Source: Gentiana macrophylla (Eukaryota > Streptophyta > Magnoliopsida > Gentianales > Gentianaceae). Taken from it: a stretch of DNA of 64,000 nt. The notes beneath the pieces were generated by a model, which saw nothing but the letters and a program-made list of their open reading frames with translations, was not told where the DNA came from and did not search any database. The stretch lies in NCBI GenBank assembly GCA_026214975.1, contig CM047809.1, positions 28,037,375 to 28,101,374 on the forward strand. The letters run 5' to 3'. This document shows, piece after piece, positions 56,063-64,000 of this stretch (position 1 is its first letter; every line of letters starts with the position of its first letter). Position numbers and translations under genes: made by a program.

Positions 56063-57655
56063 ATCGTATCCAATATATGATTAATTCGTTGAAACTTATT
56101 TCAAGTGATTTAATCATATCATGAGCTTCCGTTTTTCATTAATAATTAAAGTCTTGGAGCACTCCATCAAATAAGTAGCTCATTGTCTCTAACTACTATA
56201 ACGAGGTTGCTCGTGTTATTGCTTACTTTAAATAGATTAAAATTACTTAAACATATTTGAGAACGTTTCTCAAAAAGTAACAGTCATAATTTGGTTTTAC
56301 TAATCGAGAATAAAAAAAACATAAATAAAAGCTTGCTAAAACTAACACGAAAAAATAAAGATAAAAAAGAGTGTTGTTGTTTATACATACAAAATCAAAA
56401 ATGGTTTTTTGGTTTTTGATTTTCCTCCCACTAGTCAACTACTCCCAATTGTCTTTCAAAAAAAATTCCAAAATTTTTTAGTGGCCAAGATCTCATCTAG
56501 TTACCCCGATTCCCGGCGTGGGCCGATCAACTGAGATATTTTGACAAGTAGGTAACACTTTACCAATCACATCTCTATGCGATTCTTGATGGTTGACTAG
56601 TCAACTCTTTGACATTTCACATCACTATGTGATAGCCAACCCCTTGTCTTTAAAATTAGACGGTCCTGACATGGGCCAATCACCGTAAAACTTTAGTTAA
56701 GTCACAACCCAATATTCGCGAGATCTCTTACGATTATATCTCAATAATAACGATATACCCAGTGTAGGTCAACTCCCGACGTGGTCCGATTAGTTGGATA
56801 CGAACAAGGACTCATCACCGTCATTATAATATTGAGAGACAAAATTCCGACATAATTTTTGTTGTGGGAGTAATTTTAAATTAATTCACTTAATTAATTT
56901 CAATTAATCACGGTCTCATCAAATACTTCTATCTCTGTAAACATACATCCTACACATTCATCTAGATCGTGCCTAGTCATGCATCTATCGTATTATATAA
57001 AATAAATACAAGCACAAAATAAATAAATGCGTAAAGTAACCGGTATGATCATGGACTTTTCCTAAATGCGGTTTCGGATACAAACTGACGAAACCGCGGG
57101 TCACAATCTAAGGGTATCTGCAACCGCCAATAGGATCTTTAATGTGCCATCTCATATGGGATCTTTCGTCTTTCTTTGGTCTCCGTCCTCTGCTCCATTC
57201 TTGTTACATGAAATTCTATCTAATAAAATAGATACACCCGCCGCACACACAGGGGAGGGACTAACGGGGAATGAGATAATGCAGAAAGTAAACTAGGTCA
57301 CGTTCTTCATAACGACCTAAGACAACAATTTTTAAACCAACAGAAAAATAAATCATACACATCTATCCTATTGGTTGAGTCCATGATCAATCGGGGTCCA
57401 TATAATCATATTATATCTAACATATCTAATCCATACAATACTTATAAAAAAATAAAATCTAAATTTATCTTTGCTTCTTTAATTAATCGATTAACGTTTA
57501 ATCAATTAAATAATTTTATCTAATCAATTAACTAATTAACATTTAATCAATTAAATGATTTTAATCGAAAAAAATTAAAGATTAATTTTAAAACGATTTC
57601 GATTTTAACTTTAATTAATTAGAACTATTCCAAAATAAATCAAAATTAAAACTAA

Positions 57656-58278
57656 GGGCCGTTTGTTAAAACTGAAGTCTGAAATCTAAAGTATGAAATC
57701 TGAAGTCTGAAGTCTGAATATCTTTAGAAACTGAATTATTTAAGTGCTGAAATTGACTAGAGTGTTTGGTAACAATAGTCATATGAAAATAGTTAAGTTT
57801 ACAATTTTATCCATGCATTTTTATTTCAACCTAGTTTATGAATGTAGAGCAATTTATTCTTTCCTCATAATATATAAGTTTTTATATGCTTTTATTTTAT
57901 TAAATGTAAAATAAATATTTTATGACATCTAAAACAATTACAAGAAATAAAAACATTGCAAAGTTCTGTAACAAAATATTTACGTGGTACATGAAGGATA
58001 ATGCCATAACTTGTTTAAAAAAAAAAGATAATTCCATAACATAAAAAAAAAAATGGCACGAAAAAAAGAAACTGATCAATTAACGTGGGCGCCTTTTTTT
58101 ACGGGAGGGGAGCAATTCAGATATAAGTAGTAGTATTGTTGCTGAAAATTCTTCAAAGCGATTCAGAGGATCTGAATAAAATAAGTGGTGCTTTAAATTT
58201 TTATCAAACATTACTTATCGTAACTACCATTTAATTTTTTTTTAGAATAAGTACTTAATTGTGTTACCAAACAGGCCC
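57656..58278. mobile_element. MITE candidate, hAT or PIF/Harbinger type
   Basis: The ends are GGGCCGTTTGTTAA and TTACCAAACAGGCCC, imperfect inverted repeats. CTGAAGTCTGAA-like motifs repeat near the left end, and ATTCAGA/CTGAATAAAATAAGT motifs near the right. A TSD is not clear: TAA lies left and AAA right. Confidence 0.6.
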
Positions 58279-58829
58279 AAAATCTCTTTTGTTTCTTTTC
58301 CTTTTTGTTCTTAACCATAAGGGATGTCTTTGATTTCCAAAACCAAAAGGCATCTTCCGAGGCCTTTTCTAAAATCAAAATTTTGAAAAAGACCGAGGCC
58401 TATACCAAACGAAATTTGGAATGACCTAGGTTGAACTTAGATCTACTATTGTGGACCATAGGTCAAACCCTTTACTCAACAAATTGTGTAGTGGTACTTT
58501 TCATGCCATATGTCATCCCAATGGTACAAACTATTTGTACCATCAGTTGCCCCACATGACATCAACTAAACAACAAGAGATTTCAATGTACCATAAAAAT
58601 TCACAAAACAACAAAATTCGATGTCCACCACAAGACCACCCCAGCCGCCGGCAACCCAAGGGCCGCCGCCGGCGGCGGCAATAATGCGGTGGGGCGCCAC
58701 CGCTTCGGCCGAGCAGCCCTACCCGAATTAAATATTTTTTTTTGTTTTCCGTTTCATGAATTTTAAATATACATCTAGATTTAATTACTATGCAAATTAA
58801 CTAATGCTTATTGCTTAAGCTCGAAACTC

Positions 58830-58841
58830 GCTCTGATACCA
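58830..58841 (-). other. Primer binding site of the copia element
   Basis: Minus-strand TGGTATCAGAGC, one base from the LTR end, complements initiator-Met tRNA. Confidence 0.92.
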
Positions 58842-58842
58842 C

Positions 58843-60802
58843 TGTTAGGAAATCAATGCGGGAACGCATCGTAATTCAAAATTTATTTCCTATTGACCCA
58901 AGATCGACTTCGTTTAAGCAATAAACATATTAAGTTAGTAGACGGTGGTTACGTTGCTTGATCTAAAAGATCGACGCTTTGACCGTCTACAGAGAGTAGT
59001 AGTGCGCGAGCCGTCCATGTGTCCGGCCTCTATCAATATCCACACGAGCACCTCGCCGGAATCCTCTTTGGATGGCTACTAGAAAAATCCGGTTGCTAGA
59101 CCGGCCTTTTCTCTCTCTAAATCTCTCCCTAAGAAGCTCTCAATTTATTTTGTTAATTAGAACCTTTCTAATTATGATGTACAAAAAGCTAGCCAACCCC
59201 TTTCTTTTATAGGAGAAAGTGGCGCCCCAACTGTGCCCCAATCAGATTGGGAGAAGCTTCCTAGTAGATTAATGAGAAAGAAAACATTTTCTAATAAAAT
59301 ATAGAAAGTATCTTTGATTGAATTATCTCATTTAATTTAATATCTCATATTAAATATTTCCAAGATATTGTCAATATCTAATATTGATTGTCTTTATCTC
59401 ATTACCATAAATTTATTTTTCATAAATTATTAATATCTAATATTAATACTATTAATTAAATTGCACAATCCAACTGTATCATATACACATAAGACCTGCG
59501 CCCCATATAGTCAATAATTGGCTTCATGAATATTCTTAATTAATATAATGCTATGATTAATTAATTTTCAAAATACATGTATATCATATATATATATTTT
59601 TCGACATGTACATAAATTATGTATATTTAATTAATCAACACAATTAATATCTTGTATTTAATTTATTCATAATAAATAAATATCACCATATTAATTTACC
59701 ACTACAACACCATATTAATTTACCATCTTAATTACCATATTATCACCATATTAATTTACCATATTAATTTATTTGGTTATCACTATAACCGCATTTTAAT
59801 CCGGCTAGATGTTCTTACGTGTGTGACTCGAAAGGCTTCCGAATATGTTGGCCGTAGGCAACAAGTGCATTTACAAAAATACCTTTCACACCCAACGATC
59901 ACGGAATAGCGTCTAGCAACACACCGTGACCCCCAATCATCGGAAGAGTCAAATGCAATGACTACTCCTTTTCATATGAAACAGTTACCGTGTAAATAGA
60001 ATCCTATCGCTGTTACAATATCCATATGGTCGTACGTCGAGTGTCAAACATCAACGACGTATCTTATAATCTGGATATCCTACTCTCTTGAAGTAATATA
60101 ATTCCGCTCTGCAAAGACTTTCGAGAATAAGACAATCCTTATAAGAAGGCCATTTAGGATATTTACTCCAAATAATAGGATACGCGATTTCCGGACGAGC
60201 AACATGAATCCTACGCATGCTTTAGTATCACACCCAATGACTACCGCATGATCGGCTCCTGGCTAGGGGAAACCTCAATAGTGTCAAAGCATGACAATAC
60301 ATATCGTGATGCCATGAAGATTCCTGTCTCAGGATAATTACACAACTGCCACATACTGCGACACTTAATGTAAGTTGGTCGGTTTGACGTACGCATTCTC
60401 TAATCCATGTCCACGTATAGTCCAAGTCTCTCTACACCTAGATAGACGAGATCTATCCCTATCTTCAATAAGATATAAGACATTCAATACGTCCTAGTCT
60501 AAACGTACCACCAATGTCCCGTTTGAAGGTACATACGACTAAAGACATTTAAGTATCAAACCTTTTAAAGTGAGTCGATATTGCATCAACCATAATTACT
60601 ATCATGGTTTCTCTTTCACAGTTTGACACTAAGGACGTTGTTATATATATACAATATCATAATTGGTTCATTGAACGAAAAAATATATATATAATAACAG
60701 AAAATCCATTTATCATATGTATAAACATAAAAAAATAGTAGAAATGATCCGACCCGGTCGGATCCGGTCCAACCCGATTGGGTTTAGGACACTATTTCAA
60801 CA
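58843..60802 (-). mobile_element. 5' LTR of the copia element
   Basis: It is 1960 bp, minus start TGTTGAAATAGTG at 60802 and end CCTAACA at 58843. Around 59690-59775 the phrase CACCATATTAATTTACCA repeats several times, which the 3' LTR lacks. Confidence 0.9.
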
Positions 60803-61037
60803 TTCAGGCTCATCCATCTCCACTTTCTCCACAACGAATAGATGACTAATTTCATCCGCCAGCTCCACCACACTCTTACTTTTCTTGTTTTTAACTTTAG
60901 CAATCTGTTTCAAGTTATGAGCAAGTTCTCGTCAATTCTACATAGTTCTTGCAAGAATTTAAGACAATCTTGAAAGTATGGTCATCCCCTTTACAATGAC
61001 CGCAAAAAACAAAAAAACACACTTTTGGAAGCTTTCT

Positions 61038-61425
61038 TCAGTTGTATATCATGACTCTCACTCTTCTCATTTTCCACATTTTTTGATTATGCATTCTTGA
61101 AAGCACTCTCGTGTATATGGGGTAGCGATTCAAGGACACACTTCTCGCCATATCACCCACAAAAAGAAAATACCGAGTATGGGAAGAATTATACCTTACC
61201 TCATACACATCTAACCATGCTTTTCCTAATACCAGATCTTCACCTGTCAATGGAAACACATCACATAATATGACAGTTTTATAGCCACCAATGTCAACTG
61301 GAACACCTGTTGTTCTTGAAACGCGTACCCGACGACCTCCATCAACAACGTAATAAGGACAAGGATGCTTATGTGTCCACAAGTTCAACTCTTTAACCAC
61401 CGCAATGCTAACTAAATTCTCCTAT
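61038..61425 (-). pseudogene. Retropepsin-like fragment of element B
   Basis: A minus-strand frame from 61400 to 61038, extended by a few codons upstream past a stop, resembles Ty3/gypsy-type retropepsins. It shows an 'NLVS' phrase just after where the active-site Asp-Thr/Ser-Gly would be (lost), 'HPCPYYV' at about residue 13, 'VPVDIGGYKTVILCDVFPL' in the flap/core and 'LVLGKAWL' as the hydrophobic-Gly motif, then 'TRYFLF'. The active-site loop is absent or mutated, so it is inactive. Element A has no counterpart. If real it means this family once encoded gag plus protease. Confidence 0.65.
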
Positions 61426-62521
61426 TCATAGTGATCAATGCAGAACTCATATTCCCTCTACCGAATAAGACAATGTGAATAAAATATGAAGTAATCCATG
61501 ACCAAAATATTTATATCCTCACAATTCTCTCGTGTTTATCACTCCTCTCATTTAGAGTTCAAACGTAGAACAAACCAAAACAATGAGCAAACCGAGCAAT
61601 CACAACCAAAGAACCTAAATTGGAACCTAGGACTGAGATTGAAAGGCTTTAAAGAGGTTAGGAGGAAATAAGGTGTACGAAAGAAGAGCAAAGAAGGAAG
61701 CAAAAAGGACAAATGGATGAATTTTTTTGACAGCAAAATTTCACGGGTGTGAAAAGTTTCACACCCAAGGTGTGAAACCCACGTATTTAATGATCAAACT
61801 ACTACGAAAATGGAAAAACACAAAAGGAAAAGGTTGTATAGGAACACTTTTTAAAGAGAATATCAAAATTTCAGGTCTTTTGGACTTATAAAAGTCGATC
61901 AAACAAGCATTTCTCGGCAACTGGTGCAATCTGCCATGAATTTTCAGATTGATAGCAGTGTCTTACGGTGTCAATTGCGTCAAAACTACAGCGAATTTGG
62001 AAAAACGCAAAGTATAAAGGTTGTAGAACAGAGAATTTCCTATAAAACCACAAATTTGGATGGGGTGTGGATTTGAATAACCCACTCAAATTGAAATCGG
62101 AAACGGATCTACGGCTGCAGAATTTCAGACAGGACAATCTCTGATGTGGGGCAGTTTTGAATATGATTGGATGGGAATTACGAGATGGGGTCAAGAGATA
62201 AATTGTAGATAATAGGTGGATTTAGTTGTGGTTAAAATTTCAGGTCGTTTGAAGGTGGGTTGTTTAGGGAACGAACTAATACAAAAACGGGTTTGGATAA
62301 TTAGTTTTCTGGAAAATTAGGGTTCTTGGGGAATGTTTGAAGGTTTGAAGAATCTTCAAGTTTTCCGGATAGGATTATGAAGATTTAAAGATTTATGGTG
62401 TTCTTGGCTGGGGGGAGGGGGGCGAATTAAAGAAATAACAAGAACAATAATTGTTTTTTGAATAATGGACGAAATCAAAGAAAGAAAAAAAATTTGGGAT
62501 ATTTGTTACCTACAATGCTCA
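61426..62521 (-). other. Leader and decayed gag region of element B
   Basis: No readable protein or zinc knuckle was found. The stretch from 61740 to 62500 has leader-like phrases with AATTTCAG words. A run of G at about 62410 is simple sequence. Confidence 0.4.
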
Positions 62522-62533
62522 CTCTGATACCAA
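62522..62533 (-). other. Primer binding site of element B
   Basis: Minus-strand TTGGTATCAGAG follows the LTR end, matching element A's site. Confidence 0.85.
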
Positions 62534-62534
62534 C

Positions 62535-63142
62535 TGAAGTGAACCGAGGAGGTTCAATTCGGAATTCGCCCAAGGATTTGATTGTAGGAACAATAAAAGC
62601 GAGCTCCGCGACCCCTGGATATCCATATATCTAAGAACCTTGGATTAAGACCTCGACCCCTAGATATCCTTGTAACTAAGAACCTCGGTTTGTGAACGCC
62701 ACAAGGTATGCTCACGACCTTGATAAGTTCGGGTTTGAATACTCTACTCAGAACACTCACAAGTTCAAAAGAACTCAAATAATAATATTTCACTCAAAGT
62801 TTAACAGTTTTCATTGTTCCTACAATAGATCCTGGGGCAAATACGAGCCATACCTTCACGGTTCACTTCAGTTGATATACTATCATATAGACCTATTTTC
62901 TGATAGGCCTTACTACTATTTCATCCCAAAAGAATGGCTTTTATTTGCTAAAAATGAAGACTTAACCCAATATAATATTATATAGGCACCTTTTTTGATG
63001 GGCCATACATGCATTTAGGCCCATATGATCTTTATTAACTAAACTCAATGCAAAATAAAATAAAACAAGTCCAATAACTAAAATAACTCATCCAAGCCCA
63101 TCTTTTCTCTGCTCTTTAGTGTTCTTGGGCTGGATCACATCA
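62535..63142 (-). mobile_element. 5' LTR of element B, with an inverted LTR-end segment
   Basis: It is 608 bp, minus start TGATGTGATCC at 63142 and end GTTCACTTCA at 62535. Outer parts match the 3' LTR. At 62815-62880 the plus strand holds an inverse copy of the LTR end plus the first bases of the primer site (GTTCCTACAAT...GGTTCACTTCAGTTGATAT). Confidence 0.8.
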
Positions 63143-64000
63143 AGTCGGGTGAACGCTTACCTCGCAAACCACGCCCCAAGGTGTTCTCGGTCACATGTGT
63201 AGTAGTAGACTGTGCGGCGGGCTCAGCTGGTTGATCAACAGCTTCACCCGCATCACTAGGAGGTGCGACAATAGCTACAACATCCTCATTTTGATGGTCA
63301 CCCTCTCCGGTCACTAACGTGCTGTCCAAGTCATCAAAAATTTCGGCATTTACTTCCACGTGGTTACTAGGGTCCAAGGTGGTTGTGCCACACCACTTTT
63401 GTGGGGATCGGTGGCAAATGGAAACTCATTTTCATAAAACATAACATCTCGGAACACGAAAATTTCACCCGTCTCAAGATCATATAACTTCCAATACTTT
63501 TTTCCATGAGGGTAACCAACAAACATACGTTTTCTACTTCAAGGAGCGAATTTTTCCCATTTCAACTTTTGATTATGAGCGTAACATAACGATCCAAATA
63601 CTCTTAATTCATCGAAACATGGTGCTTTCCCAAAAAGAATCTCATACGGGGTTTTATTTTTCAATAACTGTGAAGGAGTATGATTAATTAACTAGACAAC
63701 ACCAAGCATGCATTCGCCCCAAAAGAAACCAGAAGATTACTCTGGAACATTAAGGCACGTCCTACGTTCAAGATATGTTGATGTTTTCGCTCGACCCTTC
63801 TGTTTTGTTGTGGAGTACCCACACAAGAAGTTTGAAAAACAATTCCATGTTCGTGAAAGTATGGTAGAATACAGTTAAATTCGATGCCATTGTCACTTCT
63901 TACTATTTTAACAATCAAATCAAATTGCCATTCGATCATGGCAAAAACGAAAAAAAAAATTAGATACATCGGTTTTAGAATGTAACAAATATACCCAAAT
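63143..64000 (-). pseudogene. Copia pol: integrase and linker, broken
   Basis: This is the 5' part of the copia pol that hosts element B. Integrase core residues appear in the 93-codon frame 63688-63969: the second catalytic Asp in 'RSDNGIEF' and the Glu in 'RVERKHQHIL'. From about 63650 to 63400 it continues with 'LRVFGSLCYAHN', 'MFVGYPHGKKYWKLYDLE' and 'FPF', the typical C-terminal integrase. The frame 63135-63377 is an acidic linker ending 'LGRGLRGKRS', which stands before RT in copia. Phase changes near 63690 and 63380 break it. The N-terminal HHCC zinc finger and gag lie beyond the window. Confidence 0.85.

Larger units (their letters stand above)
54970..58829 (-). other. 5' interior of the copia element, no readable frame
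   Basis: This should hold gag, protease and integrase, but no domain can be read. It contains the 276-bp duplication, a block of phrases with CGTGGGCCGAT at about 56520, 56650 and 56780, a MITE candidate (57656-58278), and a small GC-rich block with CCG repeats at 58640-58700. The copy is either highly decayed or of a non-autonomous type. Confidence 0.5.
42232..60802 (-). mobile_element. Ty1/copia element inserted in element B, carrying LARD-2
   Basis: LTRs are at 58843-60802 (5') and 42232-44145 (3'). The TSD is perfect, TTCAG at 42227-42231 and 60803-60807. The primer site and polypurine tract are in the right places for a minus-strand element. The pol region is heavily decayed and LARD-2 is inserted at 46519-54964. 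Without it the element is about 10.1 kb. A transposase-free MITE and a tandem duplication further modify the interior. Confidence 0.9.
41053..63142 (-). mobile_element. TR-GAG-like element B, split by a copia element
   Basis: The LTRs are 62535-63142 (5') and 41053-41670 (3'). With the copia insertion (42232-60802 plus TSD) removed the interior is about 2.3 kb. It holds a decayed leader/gag region, a retropepsin-like fragment and the same unknown domain as element A. LTR starts (TGATATGATCC / TGATGTGATCC), LTR ends (GTTCACTTCA), primer site and polypurine context (CAACCGGGAG) also match element A. The outer flanks do not match each other as a TSD (AAACT against AGTCG on the plus strand). Confidence 0.75.

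Noticed and set aside
57653..58281. TAA target duplication for the MITE candidate
   Set aside because: The right flank reads AAA, so superfamily cannot be decided.
41048..63147. A TSD for element B
   Set aside because: The flanking pentamers AAACT and AGTCG do not match, and the host pol is not continuous across the site.

Overview
This is a repeat-dense, AT-rich nuclear segment of a flowering plant, probably a eudicot; the genus cannot be fixed from the sequence. The evidence is the layering of plant retrotransposon lineages: Ty3/gypsy elements with tRNA-Asp-type primer sites (Tat/Athila-like) or an initiator-Met site (Tekay/Del-like), Ty1/copia, an L1-type LINE with a plant DUF4283/CCHC ORF1, TR-GAG-like short elements, Helitrons, hAT, MULE and Stowaway MITEs, a SINE, pararetrovirus-like fragments, and a relic of the plant auxin carrier PIN2. 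I see no intact host protein-coding gene, tRNA, rRNA or CRISPR array.

Layout. 1-3684: part of a minus-strand Tat/Athila-like element whose 5' LTR (2279-3684) sits in the 5' part of a LINE. 3685-10289: degenerate LINE (ORF1, endonuclease, RT, 3' zinc-finger region, poly-A), split by a solo LTR (7903-9351). 10290-14431: small debris (Stowaway MITE, copia 3' ends, rearranged Caulimoviridae-like fragments with a 5 x 32 bp repeat). 14432-15822: truncated minus-strand Tat-like LTR. 15823-29965: Tekay-like element with truncated 5' LTR and reduced interior, holding a complete non-autonomous Tat/Athila-like element (LARD-1, 20245-27381). 29966-34211: the most gene-like stretch, with a PIN2 pseudogene (plus strand) and an unidentified minus-strand exon cut by a hAT and a MULE MITE. 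34212-37165: TR-GAG-like element A. 37171-39137: two Helitron ends head to tail. 39138-40436: quiet AT-rich DNA with one SINE.

40437-64000 is one nest five levels deep. A copia pol (63143-64000 and 40437-41052, minus) holds TR-GAG-like element B (41053-63142, minus). B holds a copia element (42232-60802, minus), which holds LARD-2 (46519-54964, plus). LARD-2 holds a solo LTR (49105-50599, minus orientation). Matching target-site duplications (TSDs) support the three inner insertions: TTCAG, GGTTC and CTAAG. The outer insertion lacks one and the host copia has lost its RT there, which suggests recombination.

Most notable: TR-GAG-like elements A and B share a conserved reading frame of unknown function next to the 3' LTR. 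LARD-2 keeps a retropepsin frame and a second frame but no RT or integrase. Both LARDs carry a second copy of the polypurine-tract motif about 1 kb upstream of the real one. LTR boundaries rest on TG...CA ends, PBS/PPT and TSDs read by eye; family names are assignments from motifs, not from database searches.
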